Below are positions 52,878 to 64,000 of a stretch of DNA of 64,000 nt, piece by piece; the stretch's first letter is position 1, and every line of letters starts with the position of its first letter. The notes beneath the pieces were generated by a model. The model saw only the letters and a list, made by a program, of their open reading frames with translations, ran no database searches and was not told the origin of the DNA. The stretch is from Paramacrobiotus metropolitanus (lineage: Eukaryota; Tardigrada; Eutardigrada; Parachela; Macrobiotidae): positions 124,001-188,000 of the forward strand of contig NW_026570245.1 in the NCBI RefSeq assembly GCF_019649055.1. The letters are read 5' to 3'. Made by a program: the position numbers and the translations under genes.

Positions 52878-55800
52878 ATGTGGAGCAGAATAGGATTTCT
52901 AGGAATTCTTGCTTATTTCCATGTCGGAGCGGGATTACTCCTAAAGAACCGCGCCGTCAACGATGCTCCACTGGTGATTGTTGATGTCTATTACGAAGCT
53001 TTGTGCCCGGATAGTGTGGATTTTATCGTTAAACAGCTGTACCCGACCATGCAGTCGATCGGCCACATAGCCAATGTTTCCCTAATTCCTTACGGATTTG
53101 CCACGGTATTTAGACGTTGACTTCCGGTGAAACGGGATGGTTTAATCCGTCCCGGAACTACGTCTTGCTGTCTTAGATCTTTATTGCTACTACGAATCTG
53201 GGGTGTGCTTACATACTTATATGCAATCACGAAGCAAAAACTGTGATTGTATAACCGTTGATTATCCGCAAAATTAATATCCCAGAGTGCACATTTAACT
53301 TTGATCGAGTTAATTTAAATAATGCGTGAGAGACATTACCGAAACGTTTTACTGTTATAACAATAATGATGTAAACATTTAAACAGTAATTACACAAAAT
53401 ATTAATGCGTAAAACAGTTCGAGATCAAAATGGATCTCATTACTAATAGGTATATATGTCCCAGATTGTATGCATAGATTCACATTTGTGCGGTAATTAC
53501 CTATACAAAACACAGTCTGTATTTATGCGTAAAACAATTCGATATCCCATTCAGTCTCTTTATAATATGTTTAGTTCATTTTTATAAAGGTTGCAGAATG
53601 CTGTAAGAATAATAATAATGGTTGTTCGTATTATCGATGCATGCAGGAAACATTCGTCGACGGACAATGGGTATTCAAATGTCAGCATGGTCCAAAGGAA
53701 TGTAAAGCAAACATCATTCAGGTATTGTATAGTTATGTTCCCGGTAATTCAATATTACACAAATATTGTTCAGCCAAATTTTATGAACAACGTAACAACA
53801 TCTACATATTTTTTGATTCTGCATCGATTACCGGCTGACCTTCATCGCATTGATTGGGGGGGATATTGTATCCATATAGAATTCTTTTGCTGCCGAAACA
53901 TAATACGTATTCTAGCTGTTTGTTATGCTTCAGTCTTGTGCCATCCATTTTCTCGATCCAGGACCCGGAAGTTATTTGCATCGTGTAAAGGACACTGTTC
54001 CAAAGGAAATTGAATTTGTTAATTGTATGGAAAGCTCGGAGGATCCGTCGACAGCTGGTCCGAAGGTAGCGCTGACATTGTGTATTTAAGAATTAAATTT
54101 CCATTTTACTATCGATTTCTCCATTTAAAAATGCATGACTTTGTCTCTCTTATTGGATTAACACAATCCAGCAGAAAGTTTGTGATTGCTATCTTTCGGA
54201 GTTTGGGTACTTAACTGTTTTATGGTACCCTTTGAAAAACGGACTACCAGAGTGCAGATACGACGTACATTTTGGACGTTTTCTCTCGTATTCATAGAAA
54301 TCTTTTTACAGCTCAACACGTTCTTTTGACAACTCAACATGTTTACAACTCAAAATTATTAATTTTTTTATAAAAAAAAAACAACAGAATAGTATGAATC
54401 CGGCCTGCTTTCTGGAAATTTTACACAGTATGCAAGTATTTACCAAGATGCATGGATTTTCGTTACAGCTGTACAGCTTAACAATTAATTCTAATTGTTT
54501 TTAGTGCGCCAAGAAACAGCGAATCAAATATGGGCCTATATCCGCCTGTGCCAAGGGATCAGAAGGCAATTATCTCCAACATATTATGGCACAAAAAACC
54601 GAAGCGCTAAATCCTCAACCAGGCTTCATTCCTTGGATCAATTTTAACGGGGTGACTATAATCTACTGTACAGTAATATGTATATAAACCAATAATAGTT
54701 TTATAATATCATAAATGCAGTCTGTATGTAATATGCAAATATCATACTGTGTGAGTGTGAACTGTGAACATAACTAGCAAAATTTACCGACTTGTATACT
54801 TAAGAAACAAATCAAATGGTTTCAAAACAAAAGCGCAATTTGTGTAGCGTATAATATTATCAGTTCTGGAAGTCACATACTACACTGTATTGAATTTGAA
54901 TTTATTTGCACGTTTGCCACTGTGCAGTTTAAAGAATAACTAGTACTGTAACAATATTCCACCTTGACAATGCTATCTAGGTGCACGTCTAGGCGGTTGA
55001 ATCATTCAAGTTTATTTCATCCGTATAATTATAATGAAAGCGCAGACTCGTTGCAATACCCCAAAATATCGTTTAAAATTGACCTTAACCATGCTTGTTC
55101 CTGTAATCGTATCTGTATGACGTGTAGCAGTCATTGGTGCAGTTTCTTTTTTAAAATGATGTTTACAGTGTTACACTTTCCTATTATATCTATATGCATG
55201 TATTTCAGTTTACGAGTAACTACATGATAGAATGATAATATGATAATATTATACATTTCAAATACTTTGTGTGTACAATATAGGCTCATACCGAAGCGAA
55301 TCAAGACCGAGCACTGCAGGATCTGACTGGACTGGTGTGCGATCTGTACACGGTGAGCTTTTTACCTATGTAAAAGAGTAATATTTTTTACAAAATATTA
55401 CAGTAATAATTGTAAACCTGTACGCCCAAGAACATGTACAGGAACTTTATTTGCAATTTTATTTATAATCATTTAGTGTCATTAATTTGTCCTAGTCATT
55501 TATTTATATCGGCAGCTGTATGTATTGTCTCGTTATCTTTTAAGCGCATAGGACTAGAAATTTTGCACATCGGCTCCCTTCAGTCCCTTGTTGATTATCG
55601 CAGTACTGTAACTGTAAATACCTAAGTATCTGCCCGTACATCTTACTTAGTTTAAAAAAGTAAAAACATCGTTGGTTATCTACTCGTAAGTGGTAGTGTC
55701 TGCAACTAATGGTAAGGATATATAAATATACGAGTATATATATCTATACATTTCGTACCACATGTGCCACAGTAAGTTTTATGTACCACGTAATATTAAA

Positions 55801-55896
55801 CTCGAACTTTTTAACTTAAAGCTCTGCTCAATCTCGCCGACTGAATAAATTGTATTTCAGGGGGAGAAGCCAAGCCAATGCAAAAAAGAAATATAA
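52878..55896 (+). CDS. GILT-like lysosomal thiol reductase, six exons, ~234 aa
   Basis: Exons 52878-53105, 53647-53721, 53916-54065, 54505-54651, 55284-55352 and 55861-55896, all phase 0 with GT..AG ends. Family role: reducing disulfides of proteins in lysosomes. A signal-peptide-like start is followed by VDVYYEALCPDSVDF, where the usual CxxC active site is C-P-D-S. Exon 2 gives the GILT signature start CQHGPKECKAN, completed by LQSC in exon 3. Exon 3 adds EFVNCM, exon 4 has ISACAKGSEGNYL and FIPWINFNG, and exon 5 ends LVCDLYT. Exon 6 is only 11 codons (GEKPSQCKKEI). All expected family landmarks occur in order, so I consider it complete and probably functional. Confidence 0.88.
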
Positions 55897-56166
55897 AAGA
55901 TCAGACATGCATGTGCTTATCCGACAAATCACGTTTTTACTGATATGCGGTTATTACTGTTCGTACCGAACTAACCACGGCACTTCCATTACACTCATTG
56001 ATTTGTAAGAAACAAAAAAATCCCGTAATTTGTCTCCTTCATCGCGCATTAAATTCTTCATTTTTGAGTGATACTTGTACATGACTGTATCTGCGCGCAG
56101 TGCAGTACTTCTGTTAGTGATGTGCCCATCGCGTGCGAACACATTCTATTACAGTGCATTTGTATA
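55897..56166. other. Intergenic, GILT 3' region
   Basis: No gene recognised. Confidence 0.4.
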
Positions 56167-57114
56167 TACGAGGGTTACTCGGAAAGTAATGATAATCAGT
56201 ATCAGTTAATAATCATAAAATTATGCACTGATTTTTTAAAAACTGTAGCATTCATAACTAGATCATAGGGCAATGGCCGTGGCCATACCGCCTAAGGTTG
56301 GCGGCTAGCAAGGCTCTGAACATGGCTGGGTAGCGCTGATTTTTCACTGATCACTGAAAGCGTTGCCTTAATTACTGGCCAGTTTTCATGATATTATTTT
56401 GAAAAATTGATTTGCAGAGAGAAGTGTAGAATTTTTCATGCTGTATTGCCTGTTCTGTCGCCTTAATAAGGACCATTCTTTGCTGATGTTGCCAGTTGGT
56501 TCCAGCGAACTCCCACCGAGCACTCCGTTTTGACAACGGTGCTCAAATTTTGGAATATTTTTTGAGTTTCCACTTTCGAAAAGTAATCATAGTCAAAACC
56601 CTGATCGAGAAGGATCCTTTTCCGACCCCGAAGCAATAGCAGAGGGTCTAATCATTATGGAAGGAAAGGTGTCGAGAGTGTGCTGCAGCTGCTTACTGAT
56701 AACGCAGAAGAAAATGGTTTCTGGCACGGTATCATCCGTGTGGTGCAATATCGCGAAAATCCACAGATAAGCACCCCGTCCCTGATTTATTTTTTTCTCG
56801 GCCTGGAGTAAAATTATCGTTCCACATTATTTTTCTTAGTTTACCTTAGTCCTTTATCTGTTCCAAATATTTCCTGGCTTGAAAAAATTGTTGCGGGGCA
56901 AAAAGTTTGAAATTATGAATAACTGGAAGAAAATATCAGTACACCGATCTCTAAGATACCGCCTAATTTCTTTTCGAAAACGTTTGATGAGTGGCTGTTT
57001 AGCTGTTTGCGTTGTATAGAGATTAAGGGACATTGTTTTGAGAAAATACGAGGAAAGCGCTGATGCAATAAAAATCGTGCGATAGTTATCATTACTTTCC
57101 GAGTAACCCTCGTA
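56167..57114. mobile_element. 948-bp MITE/degenerate element with mariner-like ends
   Basis: Starts TACGAGGGTTACTCGGAAAG and ends with its exact complement; 29 bp of each end match perfectly. The TACGAGGG...AAAGTAATG form and TA boundaries resemble mariner inverted repeats. The interior has no intact transposase; short ORFs on both strands are broken. Confidence 0.8.
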
Positions 57115-59544
57115 CCTTTGACCTTGATAACAGTTTCTCGTGCCTTGCCTTCGAAGATTTTGATGCAACTGTGCCTTGAAATAATTTTAGTTGGTTGTAA
57201 CTTGTCTAAACTGCACAACCATTCATAATTATATCAGCCACCAAAAATGTAATTGCAGGCATTTAAAGACTGTAAATCTAAACATAAGCCTTAACGATGG
57301 AAACACGAGCTGCAAAGCACTAATAATCAGCTTTACAACAATATCCATACAGGAGAGAAAATTGCTCACATGATTACCGACACACATGCTGAGAACACGT
57401 ATATATTCGGGAGATAATTACGTATGCAGGCATTTTAATGAATTCTTTTCGTAAATGGATACGATGCGCGATAAGGTCGACTGGCAGTGGCTAAAACACC
57501 GCCTGATCATGAAAAGGATGACTCGTACACTATGGCACAGTAGCAGCTCGGTATGATCACTATCTGTCCACTTTAAATTGCATCCTCCAAGTTTACCTTT
57601 CCATGTTCCGGTGCTCATACATTTCAAGTGCTATATCCTATGTGCCTGTCTATTTATCAGCCGTAGATTTTCGTTATGGTATTTTGCTTGCTTAAGGCGA
57701 TAATTTTTACTGCGCCTGACGACTACTGTTTCCGTCTGACTCAAATGCTCTTTTATGCCCACTTCTATGCTTGATGGCACGGTCATACGGCACATAACGC
57801 CGGCTTTACTGAAGTACTTCTACATTAAAATCACCAATAAAACTTTCATCTGTTGAAAAACACAAAAAATAATTAATTGACGTTGGTCAATTACATTGAT
57901 ACTTAAAAATTAGCAACTGATTTTATATTATGAATATGAGCATTTTACAAATCTGCGCTAACAATATATAGCATAAATACATGTTTTTTTAATCAGGCCA
58001 TCTCTAAACCATTTTGTTGATTATTACATGTATGCGTTGCCGCATCGAAGCTACATTAAATAATAAACCATAATATTTTTTCATCGCACATTAAAAACCT
58101 TTTAAACTGCAAAAGTAGCATAATTATATTATAGTAAATTATTAGTGCGGACTGCGGGTAAACGTTTAAAGTACAGCGTAGCTGTTACATGCTTTTGCGC
58201 GACAGTAAGCGTTATGTAACTGCAAACTCATCTCTGGGCCTATGATCGTTATACAAAGTAACAACAATTTTCGTTCATTAATAAATGTTCTGCATGCGAT
58301 AGTATAAAACTCTGAATGACAAAGAACATTTGGGCATGAAGAAAAAACATCAGGAACAAACCATAGAACAAATCTTTCGCGATATATGAATGCCGACATT
58401 TACAAGCGGTAATGACTTCCTCCCGGCACTTTTGGCTGTGGTTCAGCGTACGACCTGCATACACACATGCGCACACTGCACCGGCCTCCTGTAAATAATG
58501 CCTTGAAAAAGCGTCTTATGTTACATCCTGCACACCTGAGCCGGCGATGGATGACGATTGACGGGGCGGAAAAGCGCCGAGAATATATTTTCTTCAACAA
58601 TGATTACCGCATAACTGCACATTGAAGAATGTATACAAGTACCAGCACTTTCTTTGCTTTACAGATCAGCCATCCAGGTATGCGGCGGCACAGAGGTGCA
58701 CCATAATAAATATCTCCCAGAAGGACACACAAAAAGAATACCATATACCGTGTATATCGCCTATAACGTTGCCGTCGTCCAAGAAAATTTTGTGGCAGGA
58801 GGTGACGCGCGTCGGTCGTCATATTTAACTTTAAAGAGTGTCGTACACCGGTGTACGTACACTTACCTGCATGATGAGTACACCTTCGGCAAACATACAT
58901 TTTTCTACAAGAATATATTAGATCAAACCTATAAGCACAAATCAGATTCATAATGCAGAATTTTAATTACCAAAATGCTAATTTCGTTCAATATACCAAT
59001 TTGTCTCCGGCAAATATGCTTTTGAATATGATAATGTTTAGACCGACAGCTTACTTTTTTATTTCTTTTTGCAAGACATGTTCCATTTTTAGGCTTATAT
59101 TGCTTTCGTTAAAGCCATGGGAGTGTCACCCATATAAAAATGGGATCTTCGAGAGACTTTTAAAACTTGCATGTTCCCGGAAGCAACAAGTGCTACCTGC
59201 ACACAGCGTTCACCTGGACGGGCCAACCAGCACATTTCCTCTCCGTCGGTGTTTAATGACTCATACAGACAACCGGCAAGCACGCAGACGCGCACACAGA
59301 AACCGTACAATGGCGTACATCACCGCACCAGCCTAAAACCGGTCTGCTCCAATCCAATTGCAAATTATCCAGCAGCTACCGGTTGGCACACGGCGTATAG
59401 CTCCGGCTGCTGCTTTGGCGTGTACAAGCGCCTTAACAAATCTCTCCTTAAAGGTTCTGTGGGTGTAATTCTTTGGGCTACACCACACACGGCATCGCAG
59501 ACGCAAAAGAGGGTAAGAGATAGACGAGGGAAGAGCATTCGACT
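57115..59544. other. Intergenic, one weak candidate exon
   Basis: Nothing recognised. An open stretch at ~58654-58950 (+) has protein-like wording (IPYTVYIAYNVAVVQENF) and a preceding TTTACAG, but I cannot link it to a gene. Confidence 0.3.
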
Positions 59545-59699
59545 ATGCCCGATGAGAGTAGTAGTGTTGTTGTGTCCGGCGCATCCGGTACTGCTGCTGC
59601 TTCACCATCCTCACCCGCATCATCATCATCCGCATCATCCAATCGCTCCTCACCTCCGACAACAACAACAACCACCGTCACTGATTCAGCATCCAACAG
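59545..59699 (+). CDS. Probable first coding exon, Ser/Thr/Ala-rich
   Basis: ATG at 59545 opens MPDESSSVVVSGASG, then a Ser/Ala/Pro/Thr-rich stretch (SPASSSSASSNRSSPP, TTTTTT). It ends at a strong donor, AACAG|GTAAGC, at 59699. Such disordered starts are common in regulatory proteins. Later exons were not found and may lie beyond a long intron or outside the window. A His/Pro-rich ORF in another frame over the same bases is its shadow. Confidence 0.5.
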
Positions 59700-61029
59700 G
59701 TAAGCCAATTGGGTTACCATGGTAGGAGAGACGGTAAAAAAACTGGTTATGTTTTCATGCGGCCGGTAGAAAAGTGAGAGAGAGAGCGGGGCAAGAGCGG
59801 CGGCTATTTTTAACCGGTTATATATCTCGCTGATGTTTATTGGTAAACCGGTGTGTGTGAACCAGTTTCTGGAAAAACCTGCTTTTCCTCCTTCTCTTGC
59901 CATTTAAGCTGGCGTGGCTACTTTTCACCCAAAACAAGTATATTAAGCGAATATTGAATATATGTGACCATCACCGCCGAGCCGTTCTGACTCTCAGGCG
60001 ACTTCATAGACGGACAAAAATGTTTCGCCGAACAGTTTCACACTTGCCGCGAAACAGGAAGACAGGAATGGATTTTATATATGTCGAGCAGTAGTAAATT
60101 TCTCAGTTTACGATATGTTATGCGCTATTGTAAAATCGGTTAGAGCACCGTGGTATTTACAACAGGGCCGCATTTTAAGCCGTGTGTGTGTCTCTGCCGC
60201 ACTTGATGGAAAGTGTATACGGTGTTTGTCTAATGCGCATTCTCTGCTCTTTTACTCTCCGTCTCACTTGGCGCTTACATCCAAGCCGACAAAATGGTAA
60301 TTTTGAATTTGCCTTGTACAAACAGTTGCTGCCCCAGCAACAGGTGACTATGCGCTTTAATCCGGGCGGAGTAGACGACGAGCTCAACAATCAGATCCCT
60401 TCATTAATCGATTAATTGCCATCTCGTCAGCTGAGTGGATGGACACACTGCTGATTGGTCCAATTTTTCAGTTGACCGATATGTGGCAGTGTGTGTATAT
60501 GTGAGCACTGAGCGCTGATTTGCATTGTGTGTTTTCTTGTGGTTTTGGAATCGGTTCGCCTTTAGTGGAGATGACTGTTTTCTGCACGGCTACTGGCGTG
60601 TGTCATGCTCCAAGTAAACAGCCTATAGATTTCTTAGCATAGAGACGTAGTCATCTGTGCTACGATCCGCTGCCAAATTTCCTCTTCGCTTTATGGGCTG
60701 GAAATTCATATAATTATCGAAATATGTCTACGTGACGAGTTAAACACTTGGACCATTATATTCGCACTGAATAATTACTGCACTGCGACGACTATGATTA
60801 GTGTGAAACGGTTATTCTAGTCAGTTTTCAAGAATTTGTAATTACATTCTTGTGTTGGATAATTCTTATAACTGTGTATTTACCGTTTGCTAAATATTTA
60901 CAATTCATTGTGTTCAGCATAGGTTCTTTTGAAAAGTGATTTTACCGTAAGCCAACTTTTGCAAAAATATGATTTGCTTTTGCGGATATTTGTGTACATT
61001 TTATTGTTATTGAAATCAAGTGTTAAAAA
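59700..61029. other. Intronic or intergenic, no gene seen
   Basis: Follows the donor at 59700; no exon that I can support. Confidence 0.35.
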
Positions 61030-61167
61030 ATGTTTTATGAAACCGGGTTGGGAACGATACCTATTAATAAAATTTCCCTTGATGAACTCAGCCACGCTTT
61101 CAACAAGGAAGCAACGCTGCACAATTTACCTGCACTCGAGCGACAAACTCTTGACGAGAAGGGTTGA
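61030..61167 (+). CDS. Small ORF, 45 aa, candidate only
   Basis: ATG 61030 to TGA 61165. The wording is protein-like and charged-helical (ISLDELSHAFNKEATLHNL, ALERQTLDEKG). It could be a small protein or the last exon of the gene starting at 59545. No family and no splice evidence. Confidence 0.25.
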   Translation: MFYETGLGTIPINKISLDELSHAFNKEATLHNLPALERQTLDEKG

Positions 61168-64000
61168 GAAAAAGACATTTTGCTTTTAAGTGGTATAAAT
61201 TTTCCAGAAAAATGTGCCATGATTTTAGTTGCTGAATTGGCCGTAGCATGCAGAGTGTCACGTCGTCGTTGTGCATTATATCGGCTGTATAGTATGCACT
61301 GTATTTTCCGTTATATAGAAATTTCGCTTTGACAAAAGCCCGCAGTCTACTCGTATTTTTCCCCCAGCGCGGCAATGCCGGGCTAAATCGCTTGGCCAAT
61401 ATTTTTGCCGTTATGTAAACATCGCCGACACATAGGAGGAGCGTTTTCTCAAGCCTCAAGTTTAAGGCCTGATCTTTCTTACAATACCGGTGACGATGGA
61501 GGCATGGAATTATTGCGCATGCTTCAAGACGATAGAATAATGACAGGTCTACCGGCACCGGATGGGGAAACGGCGCTTTGAGCCGTCAAACAAATATAGC
61601 GTGCACGCAATTTTCAACCCACAAAGAATTTGCTCTGGGTTTTATCACTGAAAGACGAAAATCGCCAAAATATACTGGCACTGCGGCTAAAGTTACTTAT
61701 TGTGCCTTTTGTCACCGGCAAAACATGAAGAGCGCTGTTGTCAAGGACACCAATAAAAATACGAAAGTCGCCTTGCCGAAAACAAACCTGGATCCTGAGA
61801 ACCAATAATTAATTTAAGAGTCACCACTATTATTTAATTCAATACATCAAGGCTGCCAATTTGCCATTATGTAAAGATAATTACAGTAGCCGCAAACGGT
61901 TTTATATGGACAAGAACTCTGCATTTTTTACCGGCCGCTGCACGATCCAGATTGCAGCAGATCCAGATTCTCGTGTCACATGTCGTGAAAGCTTGCTTTT
62001 CGACCGTACGAAAAGAAGTTCATTAGGGCAAAGCCAACAGCAGCCATTTTGTACCGGGCTGACAAAAGGTTTGAACTTCCCTCTTCGTCTGATATATCAC
62101 CTATAGTCATAACTCATCCACCACAATGACCGACTTTCTCGTATCTCCGTTTCACTTTCCTTTGCGTCTGATCAGGCGAAGAGATTCCCTCCGCCATCAC
62201 AGGTAGACACTTGCGCTTTCCTCCCTCCGGCCATTTTCTTTATGGATGGGTCATCACAACAATTTAAAAATTGTCATGCATGGTCAGTGCCGGCGCATAC
62301 ACCGGTAACAGTATAGCATGCAGAGCCAGAGAGAGTGAAAGAGAAATTCACTTGTTTGTCTTGGCTGTCTGTCTGACTCTCTTTCTCGTTTTCTCTCTTA
62401 CACACTTTATATTGGAATTTCTCCATCTTTCCAAACCACTCACACACACAGCCATTCTTCAGCTGGAGAATGGCCACACCGTTTAACCCTGAAAAATATA
62501 ACCTGATGTCGGCAGAAAAAATTCCCGTTGACATCAGCAGAAAATCGGTTGTGTGTGTGCGCGCGGCCAATCGGTAGTCCACTTTGTGCCGCGTACAAAA
62601 ACGACACAGTTCAAACATCTGACAGTGATAATATGCAAATTCGTGCCTGACTGGTGTTTGTTTAATTGGTCAGTATGTTTGAAATTGTCAGGATGATTTT
62701 GGCTGATCATGTAAAAAAGCAATCTCAAGAGCAACTAAAGTGCACTCGCATTTTTGTGTAGGATTCCAAAGTGCCTTCCATTTGCTTTTTGATATGGGTA
62801 GAGGAATTTTCTAATGTAGTGTCTTTTGCAGGGAAAATTGAGGCAAATATAGTATGATTAAAGATAAAAGGTTAATTGTGTACGCCTGGGAAGGCCCAAA
62901 ATCAATCTCCGACGACAATTTACGTCAACAGCTTCCAGGCATAAGATTGTACGGTTCCCATGCTACCGCTTATATTGGCGCATGCGACTCAAGAGATGGC
63001 CATCCATTTTACGGTTGTGAGATTGATCAGTTCCTACAGAATTCAAACAGTGTACTTATGAAATCACTCAGTTAATGCATGCAGACTGTGGTGAATTTAA
63101 AGGCATTCATGACTTTCATCTCTGTCATACTATTTAATATAGTGCTCTGTACAACTTGCAAGCAGTAGCACTTTTATGGGGTCGAAGTTAAAAACACATA
63201 TTGCGGAATTCGGTAACACAGTTCTTAAAAACAAATAAAAAAAACGAAGATATAGATTTTGGACAGTAAGCCGCATTTGAAATAATTCCCCACAGTAGCA
63301 CCGGTAGAGAAAAAACGTATCGGTAAGCGATACACGGTAATGCTGCACTAATGCGCAAGTAAACACATTTAATAGTGTGTATGGAGTACAGAGAAAACAC
63401 TTGAAAATTACGCTGAACCGTTGTCCATGATCACTCATGCAGTGTGGGCTGGTAGGAAAAACGCAAGAGTCATAATGCGATTGTTATCCCGATGCGCAAG
63501 AGTTCGGCCCACACGCATACACAGCACTGCGACAACCTGGGTACTTGTCGTCGACGACCAACGCTCATGTTCATGGGTGGGACTGGGCAAAGCGCACGCA
63601 CACGTATCGCTCGACGCATCAAACGCTGTATTAATTTTTCATCATCCGGGAGCACTGCTTTCTTGGTAGCCACTCACAACATTTACTTAACATGCCCCAC
63701 TGCCACCACAAATTACTCAGATTGAAGCTAGTTTAGATTGCAACATTCTGAGTCTTTCTGACTATCATTAACACAAACTTAAAAACTGCATGTAATACAA
63801 ATTTTTAATTTACCATCTTTTTTATTTTTGGTTAAGCACCGCGTGACTAGTGCACTCACACGGGAAGAGCCTGTGAGCATTTTATGGAATGTTTCGTTTT
63901 AAAAAAATTTGTGACCTAATGCATACCTGAACAAGCCAGCCAGTCATAAAATTTTTATCATAATTAGCTGCTTTTTCACGTTAATCAACACCCTGGTGCT
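61168..64000. other. Right flank, no gene recognised
   Basis: Several ORFs under 110 codons on both strands, including one at 62854-63075 with an AG just before its ATG, but none with recognisable domains or linked splice sites. Confidence 0.35.

Noticed and set aside
59171-59725. His/Pro-rich 184-codon ORF
   Set aside because: Shadow frame of the Ser/Thr-rich exon at 59545-59699, which has an ATG and a strong donor.

Overview
The window looks like chromosomal DNA of an invertebrate animal. Genes carry GT..AG introns and include a rhodopsin-like GPCR, a GILT-family thiol reductase and Ly6/three-finger (LU) proteins, and the DNA hosts a Maverick/Polinton and an R2-type LINE. A tardigrade would fit the combination with plant-type glycosyltransferases, but that is my inference and the species is not established.

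Layout: (1) 470-3388, a 94-bp minisatellite of about 31 copies with a ~471-bp higher-order unit. (2) 4511-7375 (-), an intact LINE ORF with zinc fingers, reverse transcriptase and a restriction-like endonuclease, followed by a tRNA-like 3' half and two palindromes. (3) 8154-27576, a Maverick/Polinton bounded by ~242-bp terminal inverted repeats. It has pPolB, integrase with a chromo-like tail, capsid-type genes, an adenain-like protease, a packaging ATPase, several conserved or orphan ORFs, and an LRR-type transmembrane protein that looks like cargo. A paired motif TTTGACGCCAT recurs in its introns and intergenic gaps. Single-base frame breaks, several of them in or next to homopolymers, suggest the copy is decaying. 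(4) 27577-43091, an array of plant-type, intronless UDP-glycosyltransferases (one 5'-truncated copy fused to the Maverick end and four intact genes, all +). (5) Interleaved on the minus strand is a duplicated block of LU-domain genes (35388-40147, plus one at 43424-44057), some intact and some pseudogenes. (6) 44.4-46.5 kb is a graveyard: a kinase remnant interrupted by a fold-back element, then a kelch remnant. (7) 46.9-55.9 kb holds a small secreted Cys-rich gene (-), a two-exon GPCR (+) and a six-exon GILT gene (+). (8) The last 8 kb contains a 948-bp MITE with mariner-like ends, a Ser/Thr-rich probable first exon at 59545, and otherwise nothing I can name.

Functionally, the Maverick genes form a replication, integration and virion-morphogenesis module. 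The UGTs would glucosylate small lipophilic molecules (detoxification or pigment/hormone conjugation) and appear to have multiplied by tandem duplication and gene conversion. The LU proteins would be secreted or surface-anchored disulfide-rich proteins.
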